Shown: in pieces, positions 15,001 through 25,593 of the stretch
Numbering within the stretch: position 1 is the first letter of the stretch
How the letters are laid out: every line of letters begins with the position of its first letter
Assembly: GCA_022266195.1 (NCBI GenBank)
Contig: WHVY01000003.1
Span: 7,316,001 to 7,380,000 of the forward strand
Direction of reading: 5' to 3'
Length of the DNA: 64,000 nt
Source of the DNA: Tetranychus cinnabarinus
Lineage: Eukaryota > Arthropoda > Arachnida > Trombidiformes > Tetranychidae
The notes under the pieces: model-generated
The model's database searches: none
What the model saw: the letters and a program-made list of their open reading frames with translations, nothing else
Told to the model about the DNA's origin: nothing
Translations under genes and position numbers: made by a program

Positions 15001-16257
15001 GGTAACCTATTGCAGTTATGGATCATGTTATTTGGTAATATTTGTAGTCAGTTGCGGCTATCGACTGGAAAAAATATTGGGTTCAGTGAGTTTTCCTTTT
15101 CTGTTGATTTATTTGTTTCAATAAGGAAACCTTATTGGGTAGGTAAAGAAAGAAATGCAATGATGAGGTTAAAAAGGGACAAATTGGAGATTTAATGTGA
15201 AGAAAAAGGTAAACCTGGCGAAAAAACTGAATCCTGGCAAGAAAACAAAGAGTGAATAAAAGTTTCAGAATTGAATTCCTTGGTGATTCAGAAGAGAAAA
15301 GGAGAAGAAAAAAAGCAAGATAATTTTTAAATATTTTTCTTTTCTCTCTTTTCATCATTTCATTTTTCCACTCTCATTCTCATCCACTTTCACCATAATC
15401 ATTCGTCTTTTTTTCCTGTTGTTACCACTCAAGTCTCAATACGGTTTCTACCTTTGAAAACAAAACGAAAAGGTAAAATAATAAATCTAAGATTGACAAA
15501 GTTAAATTAAGATTAAATTCAATTTTTACTCGAAACTCATTTCTTCTTCTCTTTACCTTTTCCCTTTCTTCATCCTTTTCTTTGCTCAATGATATTACAC
15601 TTGAGAAAGGTTTGGAAAAGTTCAATTGAAAAACAATTCGCTCATGTTGAGAAGAAATATCTCAATCATTTAAACAAAAAAGGTTTTTTCTTCTTTTCTC
15701 TCTCTCTTCTCCTCTCAAGATAATTCACCAATTGACGAATCTTGTTGGTTATTCAATGGAAAGCCAATTGTGCGTTTCATGGCAAAATGAAAAGGTTGAC
15801 TTTTCTCCTTTTGAATTAAATCATTTACAATTTTTCATTTTCACCTTTAGTTTTTTTTGGCTCCTGAAAAGTCGACTTTCAATGTTGGAGCAAATGAAAA
15901 TTGATGAAAGTCACAATTGAAGAGGTTTCATTGCCTGTGTTCATGAAACGAAAAATGAAGATAAACACAATCGAACAATTGTCAATAGTTGATGAAGATG
16001 AAGCTAAAGATATCAACTAAACAAGAGAAGAAGAAATCTATTTACTCTGAACACAAATGATGAATACAAGCAATTGAATTGAAGGTAAACAAATGCATGA
16101 TATGAGAAGCAAATTGAAATGTTGATTGTTTTTGCAAGTGAGCGAAAAAATGGAAAAGCAATTTTTTCTCGACAAGATTATTGTTGTTGCAAGAGAATGG
16201 AAAATAAATTTAAATTTGGAAATGAAAAAAAAGTTTGAATAAAAGGCTTGATCGTAC
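1..16257. other. Non-coding AT-rich tract, possibly the last intron of the RDL-like gene
   Basis: No reading frame here shows a recognisable domain, and open frames are mostly 60-130 codons of low-complexity Phe/Ser/Leu or Lys/Glu composition expected from purine/pyrimidine-biased AT-rich DNA. The RDL-like gene to the right ends at a splice donor (16258) before its fourth membrane segment. The missing exon must therefore lie in or beyond this tract on the minus strand. I searched for the reverse complement of a Phe-Asn-x-x-Tyr-Trp M4 motif and found none. A diverged interspersed repeat lies at about 11168-11412. I saw no tRNA or rRNA. Confidence 0.55.
11168..11412 (+). repeat. Dispersed repeat, copy 1 (pair with 33690-33935)
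   Basis: About 245 bp align with 33690-33935 in the same orientation. Shared blocks include the segment around TTGGATTCAATGGTCAA and the block TTTATCAAAGTGTCACAAACAG. By eye identity is roughly 80 percent with small indels. No coding potential, terminal inverted repeat or poly-A tail is evident, so the element class is unknown. Confidence 0.6.
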
Positions 16258-19200
16258 CTGAGGTCGATGAGGTAAAAATTGCTTTTGATTTGGTTGACCA
16301 GGCATTGAACCTCCAGTTGAACCTACACTTGTTCCCCCTGTTACTCCAACTACACCTGAACTAGCAGCACCTTTACATGGTAAAGATGAACGATCCAAAA
16401 GTGGCCTACGCAGTGTTGCATAATGGCCCACATGAGTAACCAAAGTTTCTTGATCTTGATCATCTCTAGAACAACCTAAAGGCATTGATCCCATTGAGCC
16501 ACCATGTCCACCTGGACCAAGGGAACAGTTGATCATTTCAGGATTGGTGGTCATCATGAGGTTCCCACTACCTCCACTTAGACCATTACCTGAAAAATCA
16601 TAAGTAACTAGGTTTGAAGGAACACTTAGACCAACACCTAGATTAGAGACACTGGTTAATGTACCAATGGATTGGTGCTGTTGTTGTTGTTGAAGTTGCT
16701 GTTGAAGGTGTTGATGGTGTTGCTGATAGGATGAACGATGATGGTGGGTCAGGTGATGATGAGGTTGTCCTTGTTGCTGTTGATACAGTTGATGTTTAGG
16801 TACACTTGGCACACCCACAGTTGCACTTGCACTACAAACACTGGTACCAGTTAGGCCACTTCCATGCAAGGCTGAGTCAACAACAAGTTGCCCTGTTGTC
16901 TGGTTAAACGTAGAGCCAGTTGATCCCATCGGGCCAACCGAAGACACGTTACCTCCAGCAGCAGTAGCAACAGTTGTAAGGGTTGTTATTGAGCTTCCAT
17001 TATTGGAATTATTTATATTATTAAGATTATTATTATTATTTGGATTATTATTATTATTGTTGTTATTGGTACCATTGGAGTTGATATTATTTATATTCAT
17101 TGGATTGGTTGTTGTGCTGATATTTATAGAGGAAGGGTTGTTGCTATTGTTGCAGTTGATTGGGTGAGATTGGGGTCCACTTGGGTCCGAGGATGAAAGG
17201 TGAATGGGTTCACAGGAGGTGGCTGCAGCAGCGGCCGCGGCTGCTGCTGCTGCTGCCTCGACAAGCTTTCGACGCTTCTCTTCAGCCGCCTTGGCCAATT
17301 GTTGGAAGCGATTTTTTCTCATTGAAATTCGCTTACCAATGTAACCAACAGCCGCATACTCGAGAAGGGCAGCGAAAACCATGACGAAACAAGTTCCCAG
17401 GAAAACATCGATACTCTTTACGTACGAAATTTTGGGCAATTGAGAGTTGGTACTCGACATGAGAGTGGTCATGGTTAAAACCGTAATAACACCAAGATGG
17501 ACACGAGCCGGTGTTGCATTACGATGAAGCCAAAAAGAGACCCAACTAATGATCACAATTAAACTTGCTGGAACATAAATTTGAATCATGTAATAGCCCA
17601 TACTTCGAGTCAACTGAATTTCGCACATGAGACGAGAATAATTTCCTGAGTTGAGAAAAAAAAGAAAAAAAAAGTTGCGAAAACAAAAAATCAATATTCA
17701 ATTTAAAGTTAAATTATGCAAAGCCAAGGAAGAAGAAGAAGAAAGTAGCAAAATAATGAATCCAAATGAAAACTAGATTGGATTGAAATTTATTGCTTTT
17801 TTCCTCTTTCACTTCTTTTCACCTAAAAATATTGAACTTTTCATTCAACTTGTTTACTGATAAACTTGTCAATCGCTTTGATTCCCTGATATTGAATGGA
17901 GCAAACAAATTCAATTAAATTTTTTAATTACACCATTTTGTGCCATTGCAACTCAATTAATTACTCGACGTTATTAGTAAATGAACATTAAATCAGTAAT
18001 AATCAGCAGCAGAAAATTATTGTCACTTTAAACCTTTAAATTGTTCATTAAATTTTCAACATTAAAGACTGGCAAAGAGTAAAGTCAAAGGGAAAATGGC
18101 AAAACTTTAATTAACTAATTTGCTCAATCACAAAGCGTTGAATCATTATCATTAAGTTTTGCCATCATTCCTGGTTACTGATTTTTTTGTTCACTTTTTT
18201 AGGTTCCATTCATGGTTCAATTTAGTTCAACAATCACACAAGTCAAAGGAAAAGTAAAAATGGTAACAAAAACAAAACAAAAAAAACTCAACTGGACATT
18301 CTGTTGAGGATACAATTTTGAGTAATGAAAAATTGATTTGAAGACAAAAAAATGCCATTCAGAGCATTATAAGCCACCAAGCATATCCATGAATGTTAAT
18401 TTATTAGAAAGCTAATCAATGAGCTAACGAAGCAAACTTTTCAATCTTTTAATGTTTTGCCAAGAATGAAAGAAACAAAATTTCAATAAAAAAACAAAAT
18501 TTTCTCAAAGGATAATCTTCGATTGAATGTCGATTTGAAAACTAAAGGTTAAATGGTTCATCAGTGGATATGAGGGCAACATCAATGTTTAAAACTAATC
18601 ACAATATTATTATCAATGGATAATGAAAGCTTTATATATTCATATATTTGTCTTTGGTAAAGGGAAGGATAGGAATGGCAGGGAGGGAAAAGAATGTAAT
18701 AATGATGAGAGGAAGGGAAAGAGGGAAAAAGATTTCATTTCAATTCGCTTTTTGTTTCTCAACCTGATTGTGCACAATTATGAGTTGTTCACAATAATAA
18801 TAATGCGTAAAGTAAAAGTTGATATTCATTTATTATAAGCTGGAAATAGACAGAGTATTATAAATATATATATATATCTGAATATGTTGTATGAATATGA
18901 GATTTAACTTTATCGATTGAATTTTTGCTTTTTTCATATTCTTACTCTTCTTTGTCAAGAGAAACAATCGTTTTGAGATTACATTTTTAAGAGTGTGTGA
19001 CAATCATTTGTAGCAAGTTTAGAGAAACAAATTGTCAAGATTCAAGGGTTGATCAAGAGATGAAGGTTAACCTAAATTTGTGCCAACTATTCACCTGGAT
19101 AAACAGAAAACTGTAAACATCGTTAGACTCGTAAAAATAGTTTTTGCCTTCTTCTGAGTTCTTTCAGTTCTTTATGGTTTTTAATACTCTTTTTTTTACT

Positions 19201-20631
19201 CCAAGTAATGCACACATTATTGTGTATGTACATGGTGTTGGTGTTGAAATGGTGAGATGAAGTGAAAACAAATTACTTCGTTTCTATTCATTATTATCAT
19301 TCTTGTTATTACCAACTTTCAATAAGAGTCTATCAACTAGTATTGGTAAGATGAGATTTATGAGGATTTTTTTGCTTCTTTCTTCTTCTTTTTCTTCTTC
19401 TTTTGCTGTTTCATCTTGAAAGGAATCATGAGTAACTTACCTGTAGTTAAACTAATATACTTCCAGCTTTGACGTATACTGGCAATTGAGAACTGAGGAA
19501 GCATCAAGTTACTATCAATTTTAACTGCATTCTCATCAACCCAATTGTAAATTATATCCGTCATTGAATAACCATCTAATAGAGTAAAGGAGTAAAAATA
19601 GGTTTAGCTTCACACTCATTTCCATGTTTAACAATTAAACACTTTTCTTGTTCTCGACTCAAGCATCAAGAGTTTCGAGTTTTTTTTGTGTATTCTTTTG
19701 GGTAAACAGTTCTTTTTCACTTTGGTTCATTCAACTTACAACTTTCAATTTCAATGTTGCACTTTTGCCTGTCCATTGGAAAATATTGTAAATTCATTGG
19801 ACAACTTGCAGTTACCGTTAATCTAAATGTTGAAAAAGATGCAAGTAAAAATGTAGAGAAAAGGTAAGTTTGTTTGTTTGAAAAATTGATTAAAAAGCAA
19901 CTTGTGTTGACATTGAATGTTTACCTTATACTTCGAAGTACTTGACCATCATGGCTTATACGTAAAAAGGTATTTTTGGTTGTAGCTTCGTGAAAATAGG
20001 CTTGTTTTTCATTGGCAAAAAATGTATCTGGAACCCAAATCTTGTCGGCAACCTCAGCATCTACCAAGATTTGTGAGATTCCGTGACGTGCTTTAAATGA
20101 AAGGCGAGAATCTCTCCACAATTGGCGAAAATAAAAATCGGCCGTAAAATCCATTTGAACCTCCGAGACTGAACTTATAGTCAATATGTGCATCGTTACA
20201 CCCACTTTGACCGGTGGTCCACCATAATTGGGTCGAACTCGCTTATCGTAGCCACTTGAAAAAAAGGAATTCAATATTTGTGAAATATTCGATCCAATAT
20301 CACCATTTCTGAAACATAGAAAGAGATAAACATTAGTTGACATCAAATGGTTAAATTGTTGAATGTTTGACTTTTCCTTGACGGCACTTTATATTTAAGA
20401 AAAGATTATTTTTAGGAAAAACTTTTTTCTTTTCGTCAACATGCAAATGTTGAAAGATGATACTTACGTATGGCCAAATTCATGTGGCTGGTCACCTTGA
20501 TATCCATGGCTTTGCCAGTTGTGACCAAAGGCTGGTATTATGAGCATGGTTAACGATAACAATGGTAGACAACAAAGTGAACAGAGCAATGAGATTGGCT
20601 TTAACAATAGCATCAGCATCAACATCATCAT
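16258..20631 (-). CDS. Rdl: RDL-type GABA-gated chloride channel subunit (C-terminal exon not found)
   Basis: Cys-loop ligand-gated chloride channel subunit, expected to form pentameric inhibitory GABA receptors in neuronal membranes. Exons on the minus strand: 20631-20468 (start Met and hydrophobic signal peptide), 20308-19925, 19822-19740, 19575-19441 and 17645-16258. All junctions are GT-AG and in phase, giving 718 codons. Visible landmarks: loop D DFYFRQLW, loop A WVPDTFF, a Cys-loop with 13 residues between cysteines (CPMNLQYFPMDRQKC), loop B IESYGYS, loop C LTTGNYSRL, then M1, M2 (ARVHLGVITVLTMTTLM) and M3. The M3-M4 loop is very long, with Ala, Asn, Gln and His runs. The 16258 donor (CAG|gtacga) is in phase 0 and M4 is missing, so at least one exon lies further left. 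Pore 2' is His (17497-17499) and 6' is Ile (17485-17487), instead of Ala and Thr. Family assignment is firm; RDL rather than GRD/LCCH3 is likely. Confidence 0.93.
17646..19440 (-). other. Intron 4 of the RDL-like gene
   Basis: This 1.8-kb intron separates the loop C exon from the transmembrane exon. It is AT-rich and contains a short (AT)n run near 18868. I see no exon or RNA gene inside it. Confidence 0.8.
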
Positions 20632-21722
20632 ATCGGATGGTTCTATGTAACACTTTTAGGCACATTGATCTGAAGGTTCTGCAATAGTCAACAATTGTGA
20701 TTCACAAGAAACTGTAAAAGCAGCTCAAGACTGGAAACAGCATTTGATGAATGGATAAATAAATCCAGGGAATGAAGGAAGAAGAAGGAGAAAAGCACAG
20801 CCAAAATGGTAAAGGCAAAGTTTCAGTAGAAAGGGAAGCCTTAAAAGCAAATCATGTAAAGATGGTATTCATACTTTTCACTGAACCATTTAAAGAGTTA
20901 CCCATTTTGCACTCAAAAAATTGATAACGAAAAATAAGGTTAAAGGGTAAGAAAATATCTCTTAAAATGAGTTCACATTGGAAATGAAATGCTGTTCAAG
21001 CTTGATATCTGTGCAATGAAATACAATTTAATGGAATGATGGTTGAAATGGTTGCAAAATGGAGTTAAAGTTGACACACACTGATTGTGATTACCAATTG
21101 ACTGCAATGTTTTCAATGAATAATCCATTTTGGTTTAGCCGAGGTTTCATCTCGTTTCATTGTTGCATCAGATGACCGACAACTCGTGCAAGTTGAAACT
21201 TGATGAGAAATGAAGCAAAATTTGTTTGGTTCCTTTGGTTGCCTTTTAGTTGATCAATTTCTTCCTGGTCAGCTGTAATCACAAGTGCAACACACACCAA
21301 AATGGTCAAAACCCAAATGTTTTATCATCACAAAAAGTAGCACAGGAAATAAACAAGTAGAAATGTTGATGATTATTATGATGGCTTTTTTAGGTTCAAC
21401 ACTGGTTAACAGTAAATACCAACTGAGATGATCAGAAGCAAAAAAAGGAAAGAAGATGAAAATGATGATGATGATGGAGAGAGAAAATTTTTGCTCAGTA
21501 AAACCCAACCAAAACTCACTTCAACTCTCACTCTGTTAGTTACCCTTTTTTGTTCATCTCAATTCACTCTCCAACCTTCTGTCTTTTTCCACTGTCTAAC
21601 ATGACTGCCTCTCACTGCGCAGATAATGTTGAGCTACCTGTATTGATTTTTTTTTATTTATCAATTCATTTCATCCGAGGAATCCATTATCAGCATTCTT
21701 GTGCTCCTTTTATCTATCATAT
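20632..21722. other. Upstream region of the RDL-like gene
   Basis: This holds the presumed 5' UTR and promoter of the minus-strand RDL-like gene, followed by sequence up to the LTR element insertion. In-frame stops occur shortly upstream of the chosen Met (TAA at 20656-20658). No clear TATA/initiator pair was recognised. Frames of 66-79 codons here look like chance. Confidence 0.5.
21719..21722. repeat. Target-site duplication ATAT (left copy)
   Basis: ATAT directly precedes the 5' LTR and is repeated at 28483-28486 directly after the 3' LTR. A 4-bp duplication is the usual size for Ty3/gypsy-type integrases, and ATAT is a known preference of some insect gypsy-group elements. Confidence 0.8.
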
Positions 21723-22522
21723 TGTCAGACCCTGGATTTGGATTGATTAATTTAATGTCATATTTGAAAGTTGGAAATAAAATGCATGTCAGACCTTAGA
21801 TTCCTTGGAATAAATAAAATAAAGAAATAAACTATGATGGATTTTAAGCAAAGTTAAGGTCCTGAGAAACTAATTTTCGAAGAATAGAGATTTGCATGAG
21901 AATAAATAAGACTTATTTTATGATTTAAGAATTACCAGAGAACCTTAAATGTTTCGGAGAAATGCTACCCTAACTCGTAAATTATTGAGAATTAACTAAT
22001 AAATAAGACATTTGCATATTGACTAAAGCCTAAAACTAGGTTTAAGGGTCCGTCAGACCCAACTTTCCCAGATCATAAATTGATAAAGTTTAACTATCAA
22101 GAAGGGAAAAAGGTCAAACGACCATCTGGTGATTTAAGGTCACGTACTGTAGTCTCCCAAACGGGACTATATAAAGAAAACATGAAAATTGATCATTTAT
22201 CCTTAACTTTAGTTTTGGATCACAAAGTTTAGATTTGAATCCAGAAGTTAAGTTTTGGATCCTCAAGTTTAGTATTTGAGTATTTTGGTTTGTGGTAAAT
22301 TTGTCTTTAAGTATTTTGCTTGGTGTTAAATAAAAGTTTTTGATATCTTTATTTTGTATACTTAACAGTATTTTCATAAAACTATGGAAGTTAATAAAGA
22401 ATATCAATTAAGTTTTGTTCTTGAAAATTTCTACCTTTTCTTATTCATCCTATTAAACGGTCGTCAGACCCATCACTTTCATCATCATTGTCATACTACA
22501 CATGGAACCCGGCTCGGTGACA
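21723..22522 (+). repeat. 5' LTR (800 bp)
   Basis: Starts TGTCAGACC and ends GGTGACA. Contains four copies of GTCAGACC or its 7-base core (21724, 21788, 22052, 22463), a TATATAAAG box at 22168-22176 and an AATAAA signal at about 22329. These imply a U3-R-U5 order with R beginning near 22200. A 97-codon minus-strand frame inside it occurs in both LTRs and is not considered a gene. Confidence 0.95.
22168..22176 (+). promoter_or_regulatory. TATA box of the LTR promoter
   Basis: TATATAAAG in the U3 part of the 5' LTR (repeated at 28128-28136 in the 3' LTR). It lies about 160 bp before the AATAAA polyadenylation signal, as expected for an LTR that both starts and ends the genomic transcript. Confidence 0.65.
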
Positions 22523-22525
22523 AAA

Positions 22526-22542
22526 TGGAGGTTCCACCGAGA
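22526..22542 (+). other. Primer-binding site, tRNA-Gln-like
   Basis: TGGAGGTTCCACCGAGA begins 3 nt after the 5' LTR. From memory it is complementary to the 3' end of animal tRNA-Gln including the CCA. The next bases (GATTTG) resemble the T-arm complement with two extra bases. Confidence 0.7.
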
Positions 22543-23110
22543 GATTTGTGATAGTGCTGAACAATTGACATTTGTTTTATCATCTTTCATCTTTTAAAAT
22601 CATCTTGAACAGTTAACTCAACTCATATCCAACTCAGACTCTCATCAGACTTTTTGTGTTATGCTTTTATATATTTACATCTCATTATTCAACAGTAACA
22701 ATTACATCGGACTGCATTTGTGAATCCCTCTTGATTTTCCATTGAACTTTTTGACATTTTTGGTCTGACGTGACTTTTGTTCATACATTTATATTGGACC
22801 AACGTGATTATCAACCATACTATCCTGTATCCCTCATATCTAGTGAACATCCTTGGTCTGACGAGACTTCAAAACCAGATTTATTCACCAATAATTAATT
22901 TCCAGCAATTTAATTGTCTATAAAATTGGAAATATTCCTGGTCTGACGAGATTCTCTCTTCACCATCATTCACTCGTCACCAATATCATCAATTCACCTT
23001 CAACAAAATCAAGGTCTGACGTACAAAAATCCATTTCCTTTCCTTTTTCCTTCTACTATTAATTCTTATTTTGTCTGTCCTGAATAAGACTTGTACTTTT
23101 TATATTAAAA
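22543..23110 (+). other. Untranslated leader of the LTR element
   Basis: Non-coding leader between the primer site and the gag start. It holds four copies of GGTCTGACG or GGTCTGAC (22762, 22855, 22940, 23013), spaced about 70-90 bp apart, each at the start of a similar pyrimidine-rich stretch. Confidence 0.7.
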
Positions 23111-24991
23111 ATGACTGACACCGAGGTAAAGACAATTAAACAAGTAGTTCCTCTACCTAGAGGACCCAAATTAGATTATTTTGATGGAAGTATTTCTTCT
23201 CAAGTTTTAAAGTTCATTGATAAATATGAGAGTTTAAGTAAATTTTATTCATGGTCTGATGAAGACAAACTACAGAGAATCTGTCTTTACCTCGAAGACT
23301 CAGCCTTATCCTGGTTCAAACAAGAAATTGAACCAAAAATTGGTGACCCTAAACTTACTTGGTCTACATTTCTTGAATCATTTAAGGAAACATTTCTACC
23401 CTCTTCGTATAAAGACTTCCTTCATGAACAATTAAATAATAGAAAACAAGGTACTGGCGAACCAGTAACTCGATTCATTATTGATGTTAAGGAATTATGT
23501 TTAAAGATAAACCCCTCTATGGAGGAATCTGAAATTCTTCGATATCTTTTTCGAGGCGTCAGACCTGAACTGCAGTCTGCACTCTACGCAGCTGAAATTG
23601 AAACTATTGACAAATTCAGCAAAGTTGCCAAAAACCTTGAGAAAGGAAAGATTATTACTTCTCCATCTGATGAAATTTCAGAATTAAGAAATTTATTCAA
23701 AGAATTTATGGCAAACAATGCAATGAAAAGTCAAATGAATAGACCTAGATATGCCAATGCTATTCAGTCTCGTCCTGAAAGGACTACTGACAATCAACCT
23801 GTCTGCTATTACTGTAAGAAACCCGGACATTATAAGTCCAATTGTAGATTACTATTATCCAAATATAATCAATCTTCTTATGATAATCCCAACAGCTACC
23901 AAAATAACCGTCAGACCGGTTATCAAAATAACCGTCAGACCAGTTACCAAAATAACGGTCAGACTGGTTATCAAAATAACAATCAGACCGGTTATCTAAA
24001 TAGCCGTCAGACCAGTTATCCAAACCAACGTTATAACCACAATAATCCTAATTTTAATCGGTTCCATAATCCCGTCCCATTTGATCAACATTCCCATTCT
24101 ACTCGCGAAGATTGGGTCCAGTATTATCCACCAAATTATTCAAGAAATGTCAGGCCTGACACTAATTCAACTCGAACGGGAAATACTTTCACTCGAGGTC
24201 CCAATCCTAACACATCTAATGAATCTCATCCTTCCCCATCTAATGCTCTTCCTGCACCTCCAACCACGTCAGACCAAGCTGTGAATAGAGTTTCCACATT
24301 AAGTGAAACCTCAGATGAAAACGAAAATTATGTATTTGCTACTGCTTGGGTTGATGAAAAACGATTAAAGTGCATCGTTGATTCTGGATCCGCTGTATCC
24401 ATCATCCGAATTTCTTCCGTTCCTAAACCTAACAACATGCGCCATTATGAGGGTCCTAATATCACTTCAGCCAGTGGACATCATATTTCTATTTTGGGAA
24501 AGATAAGGTGTTTAATACAAGTTACTGGTATCCCAACTGCTGTTTGGACTAATTTATTAGTGGTCGCTGACGATTTTACTTATCCTTTATTGTTGGGAAA
24601 TAATTTTAACAAAGCTGCTGGTGTTGTATTGGACTTACGTACCATGAAGGTACAGGCTCAGACCGGACCAACGGAACAAACTGATAAGTCTAACCATTTT
24701 GATTTTATTACTAATTCTGATTGCACTCGGTATTCCTTAAATTTAGGGTACCAATTTGAAACTAATGATGGTCTTATACCATTAGATTTAAATATTGTTA
24801 AAACGCCAAGCAATCTCAAATGTTTAGGTCTGACCATTGAAACTGAAGCTAATGTTGTTTTACCTTATGATCAATTTTCATCTTTTCAAATTTCTATTGA
24901 TAAATCTTTTTCTCAAAATAGTTCTCTTCCTAAAGGTGAAGCAATAACTCGGTCTGACGAGTATAAAAATGAGATTTGCGTTACAAAATAG
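23111..24991 (+). CDS. gag-pro: Gag-protease polyprotein of the LTR element
   Basis: The 626-residue protein begins at the first Met after the leader. Residues about 20-180 are a helical Ty3/gypsy-type gag region (LTWSTFLESFKETFLP, FRGVRPELQSAL). Residues about 232-245 form a CCHC zinc knuckle (CYYCKKPGHYKSNC) for RNA packaging. Residues about 260-305 are imperfect 8-residue repeats (RQTGYQNN). Near 424 is the aspartic protease active site IVDSGSAVS, followed by a flap region and the LLGNNF motif near 494. The frame ends at TAG (24989-24991), directly followed in the same frame by the reverse transcriptase start, so a gag-pro-pol read-through arrangement or a single mutation are both possible. 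The CCHC and protease residues are intact. Confidence 0.9.
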   Translation: MTDTEVKTIKQVVPLPRGPKLDYFDGSISSQVLKFIDKYESLSKFYSWSDEDKLQRICLYLEDSALSWFKQEIEPKIGDPKLTWSTFLESFKETFLPSSYKDFLHEQLNNRKQGTGEPVTRFIIDVKELCLKINPSMEESEILRYLFRGVRPELQSALYAAEIETIDKFSKVAKNLEKGKIITSPSDEISELRNLFKEFMANNAMKSQMNRPRYANAIQSRPERTTDNQPVCYYCKKPGHYKSNCRLLLSKYNQSSYDNPNSYQNNRQTGYQNNRQTSYQNNGQTGYQNNNQTGYLNSRQTSYPNQRYNHNNPNFNRFHNPVPFDQHSHSTREDWVQYYPPNYSRNVRPDTNSTRTGNTFTRGPNPNTSNESHPSPSNALPAPPTTSDQAVNRVSTLSETSDENENYVFATAWVDEKRLKCIVDSGSAVSIIRISSVPKPNNMRHYEGPNITSASGHHISILGKIRCLIQVTGIPTAVWTNLLVVADDFTYPLLLGNNFNKAAGVVLDLRTMKVQAQTGPTEQTDKSNHFDFITNSDCTRYSLNLGYQFETNDGLIPLDLNIVKTPSNLKCLGLTIETEANVVLPYDQFSSFQISIDKSFSQNSSLPKGEAITRSDEYKNEICVTK

Positions 24992-25459
24992 ATGAATGAA
25001 AAAGCAAATTTATACGTTTTAAGACTAGACCATCTTGACTACTCTCAACAAAAACAGGTCAAACAACTTTTGAGTGAGTCTCTCCCAGCTTCAAATTTTG
25101 GGAATGAAAACCTGGGTCATTGCTCTTTGTTCTTTGACTCAATTGATACGGGTGATCTTCCAACCATAAAAAGTAATCCATATCCAAGGTCAGAGGCTGA
25201 TAGAAAGGAAATAAATAGACAAATAGAAGAAATGATTGAACGAGAAGTCGTCAGACCCTCTTTTGCTCCACGGGCTAGCCCTAATGTACTTGAACCTAAA
25301 CTTAATAGTACCAAAAACATGTGTGTTGACCTTAATAAGGTAGATGAACCCCGACATTTTGGTCTGAACCTTAATGTACTTGTTATATTACTTTTGTTTA
25401 TGATGACCATGTTTATCGAAACAATTCTTTCATTTTCTCCTCCCCACGTCTTTGCTTAG
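24992..25459 (+). pseudogene. pol: Reverse transcriptase N-terminal fragment (truncated pol)
   Basis: In the same frame as gag-pro, just after the TAG. It shows the canonical lead-in of Ty3/gypsy RT: NPYPRSEADRKEINRQIEEM, then VVRPSFAPRASPNVLEPK and MCVDLNKV. Similarity stops near residue 125 (about 25365), and the rest is an unrelated hydrophobic tail ending at 25459. The catalytic YxDD region, RNase H and integrase are missing, so this cannot encode an active polymerase. Confidence 0.85.
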
Positions 25460-25593
25460 CTTATTCAAATCAGATTTTAAAATATTAAATTAAAACCAAA
25501 TTATATTTACTCTCATTTATTCACTAAATTAAAAAGCTAAAAAAAAGAAACAAAAAGAAAAATAATTTAATAAAAATAATTAAGTACTATTTA
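25460..25593. other. Residual internal LTR-element sequence left of the nested element
   Basis: A short AT-rich stretch between the end of the pol fragment and the left end of the nested TIR element, without coding potential. Confidence 0.5.

Noticed and set aside
22114..22407. 97-codon minus-strand frame, repeated identically at 28074-28367
   Set aside because: It lies inside the two LTRs, antisense to U3-R, has no motif, and is duplicated only because the LTRs are.
23784..24023. 79-codon minus-strand frame with NWSDGYFDNRSDGYF repeats
   Set aside because: Antisense image of the RQTGYQNN repeat in gag.
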